From assembly GCF_023701945.1 (NCBI RefSeq), contig NZ_JABAEF010000009.1:124001-188000 (forward strand): 64,000 nucleotides of DNA. The letters are read 5' to 3'. A program made the position numbers and the translations under genes. The notes beneath the pieces were generated by a model. That model was not told the DNA's origin. It did no database searches and was given only the letters and a program-made list of their open reading frames with translations. The stretch comes from Rhizobium sp. CG5. Lineage in GTDB: Bacteria > Pseudomonadota > Alphaproteobacteria > Rhizobiales > Rhizobiaceae. This document shows positions 31,996 to 41,422 of this stretch, piece by piece (positions within the stretch are counted from its first letter, which is position 1; every line of letters starts with the position of its first letter).

Positions 31996-33779
31996 TGGCT
32001 GAGGACAACAAGGCGCCGCGTCGTCTGCGCTCGCAGGACTGGTTCGACAATCCCGATCATCTCGACATGACGGCGCTCTATCTCGAACGCTTCATGAACT
32101 ACGGCACGACGCCGGAGGAACTGCGCTCCGGCAAGCCGATCATCGGCATTGCCCAGTCGGGCAGCGATATCAATCCCTGCAACCGTCACCATATCGAGCT
32201 TGCCAAGCGCGTCCGCGACGGCATCCGCGATGCCGGCGGCATACCGATCGAGTTTCCGACCCATCCGCTTTTTGAAAACTGCAAGCGGCCGACCGCGGCC
32301 CTCGACCGTAACCTCGCCTATCTCGGCCTGGTCGAGATCCTCTATGGCTACCCGCTCGACGGCGTTGTGCTGACCACCGGCTGCGACAAGACCACGCCCT
32401 CGGCGCTGATGGCGGCCTCGACCGTCGATATTCCGGCAATCGTTTTTTCCGGCGGCCCGATGCTCGACGGCTGGCACGATGGTGACCTGGTCGGCTCCGG
32501 CACGGTGATCTGGCGGTCGCGGCGCAAGTTTGCGGCCGGCGAGATCACGCGCGAAGAATTTCTGCAGTCGGCGCTCGATTCAGCACCCTCGATCGGCCAT
32601 TGCAACACCATGGGCACGGCCTCGACGATGAATGCCATGGCCGAAGCACTCGGCATGTCGCTGACCGGCTGCGCTGCCATCCCGGCTGCCTATCGCGAAC
32701 GGGGCCAGATGGCTTATCGCACCGGACGGCGGGCTGTCGAACTGGTGCAGCAGAACATCAAGCCGTCGGACATTCTGACACGCGAGGCGTTCCTGAACGC
32801 CATCCGGGTCAATTCGGCGATCGGCGGATCGACCAATGCGCAGCCGCATCTGGCCGCCATGGCGAAACATGCCGGCGTCGAGCTGCATCCCGAGGACTGG
32901 CAGACCCACGGCTTCGACATTCCGCTGCTGGCCAATGTGCAGCCGGCCGGCGCCTATCTCGGCGAGCGCTTCCACCGGGCCGGCGGCGTGCCTGCCATTA
33001 TGTGGGAACTGCTCAAGGTCGGTAAGCTGGACGGCGGCTGTCCGACGGTCACCGGCAAGACCATGGCGGAAAACCTGGAGGGCCGGGAATCCACCGACCG
33101 CGAGGTCATCCTGCCGTTCGACGCGCCCTTGAAAGAGCGTGCCGGCTTCCTGGTGCTGAAGGGCAATCTGTTCGATTTCGCCATCATGAAGATGAGCGTC
33201 GTCTCGGCCGGCTTCCGCGAACGCTATCTGAGCGAGCCGGGCAAGGAAGGTGTGTTCGACGGCAAGGCGGTGGTGTTCGACGGGTCGGAGGATTATCACA
33301 AGCGCATCAACGATCCGGACCTGAATATCGACGAGCGCACGATCCTGGTGATCCGCGGTGCCGGCCCGCTCGGCTGGCCGGGTTCGGCCGAGGTGGTCAA
33401 CATGCAGCCGCCGGATCACCTGATCAAACAAGGCATTCTCAGCCTGCCGACCATCGGCGACGGTCGCCAGTCCGGCACGGCCGACAGCCCGTCGATCCTC
33501 AACGCCTCGCCGGAAAGTGCAGCCGGCGGCGGTCTGGCCTATGTGCGCAGCGGCGACATTATCCGCATCGATTTCAACAATGGCCGCTGCGACATGCTGG
33601 TCGAACCGGAGGAGATCGAACGGCGCAAGGCAGACGGCATTCCGGCCGTTCCCGCCGATGCGACGCCGTGGCAGATGCTCTATCGTCGCACGGTGACGCA
33701 GTTGTCCGACGGCGCCGTCATCGAAGGTGCCGCCGATTTCCGCAAGCTGGCCGAAAAGCTGCCGCGCCATAATCACTGA
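31995..33779 (+). CDS. xylD: D-xylonate dehydratase (IlvD/EDD family)
   Basis: Fe-S dehydratase of 594 residues that removes water from an aldonate to give a 2-keto-3-deoxy acid. The cluster-binding cysteines are C62 (NPCNRHH), C130 (TGCDKTTPS) and C203 (GHCNTMG). Start [40 protein letters not shown] and the terminal LPRHNH closely follow Caulobacter XylD (D-xylonate dehydratase), as I recall it. With the XylX-like protein at 26346 and the 2-oxoglutarate-semialdehyde dehydrogenase at 35957 it can complete the lower Weimberg pathway. No xylose dehydrogenase or xylonolactonase gene is visible, so imported xylonate may be the real input. Confidence 0.88.
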   Translation: MAEDNKAPRRLRSQDWFDNPDHLDMTALYLERFMNYGTTPEELRSGKPIIGIAQSGSDINPCNRHHIELAKRVRDGIRDAGGIPIEFPTHPLFENCKRPTAALDRNLAYLGLVEILYGYPLDGVVLTTGCDKTTPSALMAASTVDIPAIVFSGGPMLDGWHDGDLVGSGTVIWRSRRKFAAGEITREEFLQSALDSAPSIGHCNTMGTASTMNAMAEALGMSLTGCAAIPAAYRERGQMAYRTGRRAVELVQQNIKPSDILTREAFLNAIRVNSAIGGSTNAQPHLAAMAKHAGVELHPEDWQTHGFDIPLLANVQPAGAYLGERFHRAGGVPAIMWELLKVGKLDGGCPTVTGKTMAENLEGRESTDREVILPFDAPLKERAGFLVLKGNLFDFAIMKMSVVSAGFRERYLSEPGKEGVFDGKAVVFDGSEDYHKRINDPDLNIDERTILVIRGAGPLGWPGSAEVVNMQPPDHLIKQGILSLPTIGDGRQSGTADSPSILNASPESAAGGGLAYVRSGDIIRIDFNNGRCDMLVEPEEIERRKADGIPAVPADATPWQMLYRRTVTQLSDGAVIEGAADFRKLAEKLPRHNH

Positions 33780-33800
33780 GACTGCGGATATCCATTGACG

Positions 33801-33826
33801 AGGGCGGCCATCGAGCCGCCCTTTTT
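33801..33826 (+). terminator. Intrinsic terminator after xylD
   Basis: AGGGCGGC-CATCGA-GCCGCCCT followed by TTTT, 22 bp after the xylD stop codon. Textbook rho-independent form. Confidence 0.92.
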
Positions 33827-33830
33827 GCGT

Positions 33831-34193
33831 TCAGGCACTCGGTTCCGGACGCGTCAGCACGAATGCCGCGCAGGCGATGAGGATCAGGCCGATGCCGCCG
33901 CGCCAGGTGGCGGAAAGCGGACTTGCGAACCACATGATGGCGAAGCTTACGCTCATCAGCGATACCGAGGCGATCTTGGCGGGGCGTGAGATAGCGCCGC
34001 TTTTGCGCCAGTCGGTCAGCGGCTTGCCGTATTTGGGATGATCCAGCAGCCATTTTTCAAAGCGCGGCGAGGAGCGGGCAAAGAGGGCGGCGGCGAGGAT
34101 CATGAAAGGTGTCGTCGGCAGGACTGGCAGAAAGACGCCGATAATGCCGATCGCCACCATCAACCATCCCAAAGCCAGAAGGACGATCCGCAT
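33831..34193 (-). CDS. DUF454 (YbaN-like) inner-membrane protein
   Basis: Small membrane protein of 120 residues. Pattern GVFLPVLPTTPFMILAAALFARSSPRFEKWLLDHP is the family hallmark; about three to four hydrophobic segments. Start ATG 34193 has GGAAGG upstream. Function unknown in the family. It is a lone gene between xylD and the dgoA end of the arabinose/galactose operon, separated from dgoA by two hairpins. Confidence 0.88.
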   Translation of the reverse strand: MRIVLLALGWLMVAIGIIGVFLPVLPTTPFMILAAALFARSSPRFEKWLLDHPKYGKPLTDWRKSGAISRPAKIASVSLMSVSFAIMWFASPLSATWRGGIGLILIACAAFVLTRPEPSA

Positions 34194-34223
34194 CTTCACG
34201 TTCCTTCCATGGGATGATGGCAA

Positions 34224-34249
34224 ATGCCGCGCTGTCCTGAGCGCGGCAT
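34224..34249 (-). terminator. Hairpin downstream of dgoA
   Basis: ATGCCGCGCT-GTCCTG-AGCGCGGCAT, a perfect 10-bp stem with a 6-nt loop; on the minus strand TTTG follows. It probably ends the chvE-to-dgoA transcript. Confidence 0.6.
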
Positions 34250-34295
34250 GGGATTGTAGTCAAACAGGTTGGCGGTATCAGGGCAAGGGGCAACA

Positions 34296-34313
34296 GCCCT
34301 GCCGCGGCAGGGC
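34296..34313. repeat. 18-bp perfect palindrome after dgoA
   Basis: GCCCTGCCGCGGCAGGGC, fully self-complementary, lies 19 bp beyond the dgoA stop. As RNA it can fold only with a tight 4-nt loop; it may help termination or 3'-end stability together with the hairpin at 34224-34249. Confidence 0.6.
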
Positions 34314-34331
34314 CGATTGACGCTGGAGACT

Positions 34332-34985
34332 TCAGGCGTTCGATGCCGTGGCAGCTTTGGCGCGGTCGTAAGCGGCGACCAGCGCCTTTGCCTTGGCGCG
34401 CACGGAGCTTGCCTGTTCGCCCGGCTTGTAAAGGCTGGTGGCGATGCCGAAGCAGGAAACGCCAACCTTCATATAGTCCTCGAAATTGCTTTCGCCGACG
34501 CCGCCCACGGCCCCCAGCGGGAAATTTGCCGGCAGGATGGCCTTGATGGCCGAAATGCCGGCGGCACCCAGTACACTGGCGGGGAAGAACTTGAGCGCCG
34601 AGGCGCCTGCCTTGATGGCGGAAAGCGCTTCGGTTGGGGTGAAGGCGCCCGGCATGCTGATCATGCCGTGGCTGACCGCCTGCCGGATCACCGACGGGTC
34701 TGTGTTTGGGGTGACGATCAGGTTGGCGCCGATGCCGGCCAGCCGATCGACATCCTCCGGGCTCAGAACGGTTCCGGCGCCGACCAGAATGGACGAGGGG
34801 GCGAGCTTGCGGGCCATCTCGATCGAGGTGAAAGGCTCCGGCGAGTTGAGCGGCACTTCGATGGCCTGGAACCCTTCCTCCAGCAGCGCCGACACGACGC
34901 TTTCGATATCGGCCGGCGTTATGCCGCGCAGGATGGCGACGAGATTGCGGTCGAGCGTCGGCCAAGCGATGGTCTGGCGGGTCAT
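34332..34985 (-). CDS. dgoA: 2-dehydro-3-deoxy-6-phosphogalactonate aldolase
   Basis: Class I KDPG/KDPGal aldolase of 217 residues. Schiff-base Lys132 lies in ALKFFPAS and Glu43 in AIEVPLNSP acts as acid/base; GAGTVLSPEDVD and GAVGGVG form the phosphate site. It cleaves KDPGal to pyruvate and glyceraldehyde 3-phosphate, the last step of galactonate catabolism (De Ley-Doudoroff). 14 bp after dgoK and last in the chvE-led gene run. KDPG cleavage for the uronate pathway might also be served by this enzyme (inference). Confidence 0.93.
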   Translation of the reverse strand: MTRQTIAWPTLDRNLVAILRGITPADIESVVSALLEEGFQAIEVPLNSPEPFTSIEMARKLAPSSILVGAGTVLSPEDVDRLAGIGANLIVTPNTDPSVIRQAVSHGMISMPGAFTPTEALSAIKAGASALKFFPASVLGAAGISAIKAILPANFPLGAVGGVGESNFEDYMKVGVSCFGIATSLYKPGEQASSVRAKAKALVAAYDRAKAATASNA

Positions 34986-34999
34986 GGCACTATCCTTTG

Positions 35000-35941
35000 T
35001 CAGTGGGTCGCAAGCAGGGCACGGGCGGCGGCAAACAGGCCGTTTCGCACCAGGGCGCTGCCGTCGAGTGTTTCAGGCTTTGCGCCGGCCAAAGCCAAGG
35101 CCTTGGTGTAAAGCGCATTCAGGCTCTCAGAGCCGATCAGGTGAACCGCATCGCCGGGCGTGAAGAAATCGCGCATGGCGGCAATTTCGGCGCCGATCAG
35201 GAAGCCCGAAAGACGGGCGGCGGCTTCGTTTTCGACCGGCGTCGACAGCAGGCCGGCAGCACGGATGGAAAACAGATTGGCCGTCAACGAAAATCCTTCG
35301 CCCAGCGCCTGCTGGACCGCCTCGGCAAACACCGGATGGTCTGGCGTGCTGCGGTCGGTGGCCGCGATCGACAGGCGCAGGATCGACTGCTTGCTGAGCA
35401 GCTCGTAGAGTTCGCCGGTCATCGAGGTACGGAAGCGCAATACGGTGCCGTCGCGCATATCGACCCATTTGGAATGGGTGCCGGGCAGGCAGAACAGGCC
35501 GGTCGGATGGCCTGTGGCGGCCGCGCCCGCAAGCTGGGTTTCCTCGCCGCGCATCACGTCGAACGGGCCCGTCACCTTCTGGCAGAGGCCGGGCAGGATA
35601 TGGACCGGTCGCGAGGCGGATGGCGAGACGGCATGGTTCTGCAGATGGGCAAGCGGTGCCGGGGTCTCGACATAGGCCGCTTCCATCCAGCCGGCGCGCG
35701 CACCCGCCATGCCGGCAATTACCACCGGCAGGGAGGCAGGTGCTGACAGGTCAGCGAGATTTTTCTCAAGCACGGCGGCAAAACGATTGTCGGCGGCGCA
35801 GGCCGACATGCCGTCGGGCGACTGGCATTCGCCGAGCACTTGGCCGTCACGGTCGACCAGCCAGAGCCGGAAATTGCTGGTTCCCCAGTCTGCGAGCGCA
35901 ACATAAGCTGTGCCCGCTGCGGTTTCGGCCGGATCGCTCAT
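35000..35941 (-). CDS. dgoK: 2-dehydro-3-deoxygalactonokinase
   Basis: Sugar-acid kinase of 313 residues of the DgoK type. N-terminal phosphate motif ALADWGTSNFRLWLVD, the signature CLPGTHSKWVDM, and MTGELYELLSKQSIL are present. It phosphorylates 2-keto-3-deoxy-galactonate for the aldolase encoded next. It lies 15 bp downstream of the semialdehyde dehydrogenase gene in the same operon. Confidence 0.93.
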   Translation of the reverse strand: MSDPAETAAGTAYVALADWGTSNFRLWLVDRDGQVLGECQSPDGMSACAADNRFAAVLEKNLADLSAPASLPVVIAGMAGARAGWMEAAYVETPAPLAHLQNHAVSPSASRPVHILPGLCQKVTGPFDVMRGEETQLAGAAATGHPTGLFCLPGTHSKWVDMRDGTVLRFRTSMTGELYELLSKQSILRLSIAATDRSTPDHPVFAEAVQQALGEGFSLTANLFSIRAAGLLSTPVENEAAARLSGFLIGAEIAAMRDFFTPGDAVHLIGSESLNALYTKALALAGAKPETLDGSALVRNGLFAAARALLATH

Positions 35942-35956
35942 CGTGTCGCGGCGTCC

Positions 35957-37471
35957 TTACTTCAGGTCTTCCGGCAGCAGGGCGGCCGGGATGTTCTGAT
36001 AGCTGACCGGCCGCAGGAAGCGGCGGATGGCCATGGTGCCAACCGAGGTCGCGCCGAAATTGGTGCTGGCCGGATAGGGACCGCCATGCACCATGGCATC
36101 GCAGACTTCAACGCCGGTCGGGAAGCCATTGGCCAGCACACGGCCGGCCTTGCGCTCCAGAACGGGCATCAGGCGACGGCCGAGTTCGGTGTCGCCATCG
36201 TCCATCTGCAGGGTGCAGGTCAACTGGCCCTCAAGGCTTTCGGCAACCTTCAGCATCTCGTCCTTGTCGCTGACCGTGACGACGACGCCGAGCGGTCCGA
36301 AGACTTCCTCGCCGAGTTCGTGATTGGCCAGCCATTCCTTGCCGGTGGTGGCAAAGAGATAGGGCGTGGCATTGCGCAGGTCGCAGCTGGAGGTCAGCAC
36401 GGCCTGAACGCCGGCAGTCGCGGCAATCTTGTCGGCACCCTTGCGATAAGCATTGGCAATGCCGTCGGTCAGCATGGTCTGCGGCGCGACGCCGGCAAGA
36501 CCGTCCTTGGCAGAGGCGACGAAAGCCTCGGCTTCAGCGCCTTCGATCAGCACGGCGATGCCGGGATTGGTGCAGAACTGGCCGGCACCCATGGTGAGCG
36601 ATCCGGCCCAGCCCTTGGCGATTGTTTCGCCACGGGCGGAAAGCGCTTCCGGCAGCAGGAACATCGGGTTGACCGAACCCAGCTCGCCGAAGAAGGGGAT
36701 CGGCTCGGGACGGCTGACGCACAGATCGAACAGGGCGCGGCCACCGGCCAGCGAACCGGTGAAACCGACGGCGCGGATCAGCGGATGCTTGACCAGCGAA
36801 ATGCCGACATCGTGGCTGCCGCCCTGGACGAGCGAGAACACGCCCGGATGGATGCCGAGGCGCTTGATGGCCGCGTCGATGGCCTGGGCGACGATTTCGC
36901 CGGTGCCGGGATGGGCTTCATGACCCTTGACGACAACCGGGCAACCGGCAGCCAGCGCCGAGGCGGTGTCACCGCCGGCGGTCGAGAAGGCCAGCGGGAA
37001 GTTGGAGGCACCGAACACGGCAACCGGGCCGATCGGGCGCTGCATCAGACGGATGTCGGGGCGCGGCAGCGGCTGGCGATCCGGCAGGGCGGCATCGTAG
37101 CGGCGGTCCAGATAGTCGCCCTTCAGGATATGCGAGGCGAACAGGCGCAGCTGGCCCGTGGTGCGGCCGCGCTCGCCATTGAGGCGGGCTTCCGGCAGGC
37201 CGGTTTCCTGCGTGCCGATCAGGGTCAGGTCTTCGCCGCGTTTGTCGAGTTCCTCGGCAATGGCTTCCAGCAGGGCAGCGCGTTCGGCACGGGTCGAGTA
37301 GCCGAAGGTCGCAAAGGCCTGCTCGGCGGCCTTGACGGCGCGGTCGACGAGGTCGGGCGTGCCGATGGAGAAGGTGTGCGCATCGCCAGTGGCGGGCTTG
37401 GAGGTGAAGGTCCCGTTGCCTTCGACCCATTCTCCTGCGATCAGGTGTTTCCCGGTCAAATTCAGCGTCAT
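35957..37471 (-). CDS. 2-oxoglutarate semialdehyde dehydrogenase (aldehyde dehydrogenase family)
   Basis: NAD(P)-dependent aldehyde dehydrogenase of 504 residues. Catalytic Glu263 lies in FGELGSVNP and Cys300 in GAGQFCTNPG; the cofactor region is AVFGASNFPLAFSTAGGD. This shorter, FAST-type sequence matches the 2,5-dioxovalerate (KGSA) dehydrogenases of L-arabinose and glucarate pathways. It oxidises KGSA to 2-oxoglutarate. Both the GguC/AraD1 route and the XylX route make KGSA, so it can serve both pentose blocks. Encoded inside the chvE-dgoA run. Confidence 0.9.
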   Translation of the reverse strand: MTLNLTGKHLIAGEWVEGNGTFTSKPATGDAHTFSIGTPDLVDRAVKAAEQAFATFGYSTRAERAALLEAIAEELDKRGEDLTLIGTQETGLPEARLNGERGRTTGQLRLFASHILKGDYLDRRYDAALPDRQPLPRPDIRLMQRPIGPVAVFGASNFPLAFSTAGGDTASALAAGCPVVVKGHEAHPGTGEIVAQAIDAAIKRLGIHPGVFSLVQGGSHDVGISLVKHPLIRAVGFTGSLAGGRALFDLCVSRPEPIPFFGELGSVNPMFLLPEALSARGETIAKGWAGSLTMGAGQFCTNPGIAVLIEGAEAEAFVASAKDGLAGVAPQTMLTDGIANAYRKGADKIAATAGVQAVLTSSCDLRNATPYLFATTGKEWLANHELGEEVFGPLGVVVTVSDKDEMLKVAESLEGQLTCTLQMDDGDTELGRRLMPVLERKAGRVLANGFPTGVEVCDAMVHGGPYPASTNFGATSVGTMAIRRFLRPVSYQNIPAALLPEDLK

Positions 37472-37592
37472 CCTGCTATCCTTTCAAATCATTTGGTTAT
37501 CGCAGAGCGACTGGCCTTGTCGGCCGCCACGTCTGCCGAATGCCTTCGTCTGCGATCAAGGTCCCCGGCACCGGCTGACTGCCGGGGCCGTT

Positions 37593-38528
37593 TTACTCGA
37601 TGAAGGCTTCGACTTCGTGACGCTCTGCCGTGAGGAAAGCGTCGGCCACAAGCCGCAACGGCTGGAAATCCGCATCGCTGGTCCGGCTGCGGACCAGTTC
37701 CGCAAAGCGCGTGTAGATGCGGGCATATTCCCGATCCGGCCCTTCGATGGTCAGCGTCTCGTCTATATAGAGTTCCGCACCGCCCTTTGCGAGCCGCAGG
37801 GTGCCCTGATCCGTCGTAACGACGATATCCCAGGTCTGCGGCCCTTCCTGGCGCCAGTCGAATTCAGCGGTGATCGGCGCCCCTGCGGCACTTCTCATCT
37901 GCAGGCTGGCGGCAATCGGCTGCTGGCGATTGGCGGGGAAGGACAGCGATGCCTTTTCGACAAGGGTCTGGCCGGGAATGATGGCGGTCAGGATCGACAG
38001 CGCGTTGATGCCGGGATCGAAAACGCCGAAGCCACCGGCTTCCCAGATCCAGGCCTGGCCGGGGTGCCAGCGCCGCACGTCTTCTTTCCAGGTGATCTCG
38101 ATCCCGGCGATTGTCTTGTCGGACAGCCATTCGCGGGCCGGCTCCACGCCGTTGGCAAAGCGCGAATGCCAGGTGGCAAACAGCGAGACGCCGGCTCTGT
38201 CGGCGAGTTCAGCCAGAGCCTGCGCTTCGCCGATCGTGGCAGCTGGCGGCTTCTCGAGCAGCACGTCGAGACCGGCGGCGATCGCCTTCTTGGCCATGTC
38301 GAAGCGCACTTCCGGCGGCGTGCAGAGCGAGATGGCGCGAATGTCCGGCCGTGCCGTCAAGAACGCGTCATAGCTTTCGAAGTTCTCGGCGCTGTCGATC
38401 TTGCCATGGCGGCTGATGGCGGCCTCTATGACGAAATCGCCGCCATTCTCTACCGATGGAATGTGCTGGTCGCGGGCAATCTTGCCGACGCCTGCCAGCG
38501 CCAGTGCAATGCGATCCGTTGCGGTCAT
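37593..38528 (-). CDS. L-arabinose/D-galactose 1-dehydrogenase (Gfo/Idh/MocA family)
   Basis: Oxidoreductase of 311 residues. N-terminal Rossmann motif ALAGVGKIARDQHIPS, the EKP motif in DVLLEKPPAATIGEA, and HPGQAWIWEAGGFGVFDPGI of the sugar-binding sheet match the galactose/arabinose 1-dehydrogenases (Gal/AraA of Azospirillum and Pseudomonas). It oxidises C1 of L-arabinose or D-galactose to the lactone. ATG 38528 chosen because the Rossmann fold starts there. No lactonase gene follows; the lactone may open spontaneously or via a lactonase elsewhere. Confidence 0.87.
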   Translation of the reverse strand: MTATDRIALALAGVGKIARDQHIPSVENGGDFVIEAAISRHGKIDSAENFESYDAFLTARPDIRAISLCTPPEVRFDMAKKAIAAGLDVLLEKPPAATIGEAQALAELADRAGVSLFATWHSRFANGVEPAREWLSDKTIAGIEITWKEDVRRWHPGQAWIWEAGGFGVFDPGINALSILTAIIPGQTLVEKASLSFPANRQQPIAASLQMRSAAGAPITAEFDWRQEGPQTWDIVVTTDQGTLRLAKGGAELYIDETLTIEGPDREYARIYTRFAELVRSRTSDADFQPLRLVADAFLTAERHEVEAFIE

Positions 38529-38639
38529 GATCCCAATCCGTTCTTGGCGTTTGTCAGGGATGTTCGGTTTGCCCGAAACGACAAACGAAAACAAAAGAAG
38601 CTTAAGCTGGCCCGGTTCACTTGGAACCAGGCCAATCCT

Positions 38640-40385
38640 TTAGTGCGAATCCTTGCCGACGTCGCTGCCGCGGCAACCCTTCAGGAAGTCGAAATCGGCG
38701 CCGGTATCGGCTCCTTCGACATGATCGTGGAACATGCGGGCGTAGCCGCTGGCCGGGGGCTCGACGGACGGACGCCAGGCTGACAGACGCAGCTGCATTT
38801 CCTCGTCGGTGATGTCGAGGTGGATGCGGCGGTTGGCGACATCAAGCTCGATCATATCGCCGTTGCGAACGATCGCCAGCGGACCGCCGACGGCGGCTTC
38901 CGGCGAGGTGTGCAGCAGAACCGTGCCATAGGCTGTGCCGGACATGCGCGCATCCGAAATGCGGATCATGTCGGTGATGCCCTTGCGCAGAACCTTCGGC
39001 GGCAGGCCCATATTGCCGACTTCGGCCATACCCGGATAGCCGCGCGGACCACAGTTCTTCAGCACCATGACGCAGTTCTCGTCGATGTCGAGCGCCTCGT
39101 CGTTGATCTTGGCCTTGTAGTCGTCGATATCCTCGAACACCACGGCGCGGCCGCGATGCTGCATCAGATGGACCGAGGCCGCAGACGGCTTCAGCACGCA
39201 GCCCTTCGGCGCCAGATTGCCGCGCAGAACGGCAATGCCGCCCTGCTGGGTCAGGGCTTCGCTGACGGGACGGATGACGTCCTCGTTCCAGTTGCGCACG
39301 TCCTTGACCTCGTCCCAGATCGGGCCGCCGGAGACGGTCAGCGCGTCCTTGTGGAGCTTGCCGGCTTCGCCGAGCATCTTCAGGACAACCGGAAGGCCGC
39401 CGGCATAGAAGAATTCTTCCATCAGGTATTTGCCGGATGGCATCAGGTTGACGACCGTCGGGATGTCGCGGCCACAGCGGTCCCAGTCGTCGAGGGTCAG
39501 GTCGATGCCGACGCGACCGGCCATGGCCAGCAGATGCACGACGGCATTGGTCGAGCCGCCGATCGCGCCATTGGTGCGGATGGCATTCTCGAAGGCTTGC
39601 TTGGTCAGAATGTCGGAAGGCTTCAGATCGTCCTTGACCATCTGCACGATGCGGCGGCCGGAGAGCTGCGCCATGACGCGGCGGCGGCTGTCGACGGCCG
39701 GGATCGCGGCATTGCCGGAGAGCGCCATGCCGAGCGATTCGATCATCGAGGCCATGGTCGAGGCCGTGCCCATGGTGTTGCAGGTGCCGGTCGAACGCGA
39801 CATGGAGGCTTCGGCCTCCAGGAACTCTTCCTGGGTCATCTCGCCGGCCTTGACGGCTTCGGAGAACTTCCACAGATGCGTGCCGGAGCCGACCCGTTCG
39901 CCACGGAAATAACCGTTGAGCATCGGGCCACCGGTGACCATGATCGACGGGATGTCGGTCGAGGCGGCGCCCATCAGCAGCGATGGCGTGGTCTTGTCGC
40001 AGCCGACCAGCAGGACCGCGCCGTCGATCGGCTGGCCGCGCATGGCTTCCTCGACGGCCAGGGCCGCGAGGTTGCGATACATCATCGCCGTCGGGCGGAA
40101 GGTGTTTTCCGAGGCCGAGAAGACCGGGACCTCAACCGGGAAACCGCCGGCTTCCCAGACGCCGGCCTTCACCTTTTCGGCCAGGTCGCGCAGATGGCCG
40201 TTGCAGGGGGTCAAATCTGACCAGGTGTTCATGATGCCGATCACAGGGCGACCGTCGAAGAGGTCGTGGGGGTAGCCCTGGTTCTTCATCCAGCCGCGGT
40301 GATAGATGGTATCGCGCGACGTGCCGCCATACCAATGCTGCGACCGGAGTTTACGGGGCCAGGCTGCTGGCTTGAAAGCGCTCAT
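38640..40385 (-). CDS. L-arabinonate (and D-galactonate) dehydratase, IlvD/EDD family
   Basis: Fe-S dehydratase of 581 residues with cluster cysteines C61 (TPCNGH), C129 (VGCDKTTPS) and C202 (GTCNTMG). N-terminal PRKLRSQHWYGGTSRD, NTWSDLTPCNGH and C-terminal HVEGADTGADFDFLKGCRG follow the structurally known Rhizobium leguminosarum L-arabinonate dehydratase almost word for word (from memory). That enzyme also accepts D-galactonate and D-fuconate, which explains why kdgal kinase/aldolase and KGSA dehydrogenase genes share this operon. It is only about distantly related to the XylD at 31995. Confidence 0.93.
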   Translation of the reverse strand: MSAFKPAAWPRKLRSQHWYGGTSRDTIYHRGWMKNQGYPHDLFDGRPVIGIMNTWSDLTPCNGHLRDLAEKVKAGVWEAGGFPVEVPVFSASENTFRPTAMMYRNLAALAVEEAMRGQPIDGAVLLVGCDKTTPSLLMGAASTDIPSIMVTGGPMLNGYFRGERVGSGTHLWKFSEAVKAGEMTQEEFLEAEASMSRSTGTCNTMGTASTMASMIESLGMALSGNAAIPAVDSRRRVMAQLSGRRIVQMVKDDLKPSDILTKQAFENAIRTNGAIGGSTNAVVHLLAMAGRVGIDLTLDDWDRCGRDIPTVVNLMPSGKYLMEEFFYAGGLPVVLKMLGEAGKLHKDALTVSGGPIWDEVKDVRNWNEDVIRPVSEALTQQGGIAVLRGNLAPKGCVLKPSAASVHLMQHRGRAVVFEDIDDYKAKINDEALDIDENCVMVLKNCGPRGYPGMAEVGNMGLPPKVLRKGITDMIRISDARMSGTAYGTVLLHTSPEAAVGGPLAIVRNGDMIELDVANRRIHLDITDEEMQLRLSAWRPSVEPPASGYARMFHDHVEGADTGADFDFLKGCRGSDVGKDSH

Positions 40386-40444
40386 GGCGTGTCTCGATTC
40401 TGTTCAATGCGGTCGTGATGGGCCGCGATACGGCGGCCCGGAGC

Positions 40445-41410
40445 TCAAAGCATTTCGATGCGAAGATTGTCTTCTTCCGCAATCTTCAACGGGTTCTTCA
40501 ATGCCAGGCCGAACTGCGGCGAGCTGATCTCGAAGACATCGCCGGCTTGCGTCGTGATGCCGTCGGCGACCGACAGGGTCGCGGTGCCGAACATGTGCAC
40601 GTGCAGGTCGCCCGGCTGGCGGAACAGGCTGTACTTGAAGTGGTGGTATTCCAGGTTCGCGAGGGTGTGCGACATGTTCGCCTCGCCCGACAGGAAGGGC
40701 TTTTCCCACAGGACTTCGCCGCCACGCCAGATGCGCGAGGTGCCGATCACTTCGTCCGGCAGGGCGCCGACCAGCATTTCCGGACCGAAAGAGGCCGGAC
40801 GCAGCTTGGAATGGGCCAGGAACAGATAGTTGATCTTCTCGGTGACGTGGTCGGAGAATTCGTTGGCCAGCGAGAAGCCAAGGCGGAACGGCGTGCCGTC
40901 GGCGCTGATGATATAGTAGCCGGCAATCTCGGGCTCTTCGCCGCCATCGAGCGCAAAGGACGGCGAAACCAGGGGGTCGCCTGGGGCAACCGCCATCGTG
41001 CCGGTGCCCTTGTAGAACCATTCCGGCTGAACGCCCTTTTCACCGGGCTTGGGCTTGCCGCCCTCCATGCCCATGCGGAACATCTTCATGCTGTCGCTCA
41101 TGCCGGCCGTGTCGGCATGCATGCTGTCGCGGGCCGAGGCCGAGCCGGTATGGGTGAGGCCGGTGCCGGTCAGGGCCATGTGGCCGGCGTCTGGATGGCG
41201 CACCGGACAATCGAGCGCGCCCTTGTCGGCCAGCGCTACCAGATCGACCGTCTCGCCAAGGCCGCGCCGCTCGACGGCGAGGGCAAGGCTGATGCCGTCG
41301 GCAATGGCGGCTGTCGCCAGATCATAGGTGCTCGACACGCCGTTCACCAGCCGCGCGACATCGCCTTCGCGGCTGATGACGCCGCCGGTCTTGAGTTGCG
41401 AGAGATACAT
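40445..41410 (-). CDS. gguC: GguC / AraD1-family protein, probable L-2-keto-3-deoxyarabonate dehydratase
   Basis: FAH-superfamily enzyme of 321 residues. FLAHSKLRPASFGPEMLVG and GGEVLWEKPFLSGEANMSHTL are typical of the AraD1/GguC family; EPEIAGYYIIS supplies metal-binding acids. Predicted to convert L-2-keto-3-deoxyarabonate to 2-oxoglutarate semialdehyde. In Agrobacterium, gguC follows gguA and gguB just as here (12 bp gap), and the enzyme role fits the downstream arabinonate dehydratase and KGSA dehydrogenase. Good AGGA ribosome-binding site. Confidence 0.88.
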   Translation of the reverse strand: MYLSQLKTGGVISREGDVARLVNGVSSTYDLATAAIADGISLALAVERRGLGETVDLVALADKGALDCPVRHPDAGHMALTGTGLTHTGSASARDSMHADTAGMSDSMKMFRMGMEGGKPKPGEKGVQPEWFYKGTGTMAVAPGDPLVSPSFALDGGEEPEIAGYYIISADGTPFRLGFSLANEFSDHVTEKINYLFLAHSKLRPASFGPEMLVGALPDEVIGTSRIWRGGEVLWEKPFLSGEANMSHTLANLEYHHFKYSLFRQPGDLHVHMFGTATLSVADGITTQAGDVFEISSPQFGLALKNPLKIAEEDNLRIEML

Positions 41411-41422
41411 GTTCGTGCTTCC

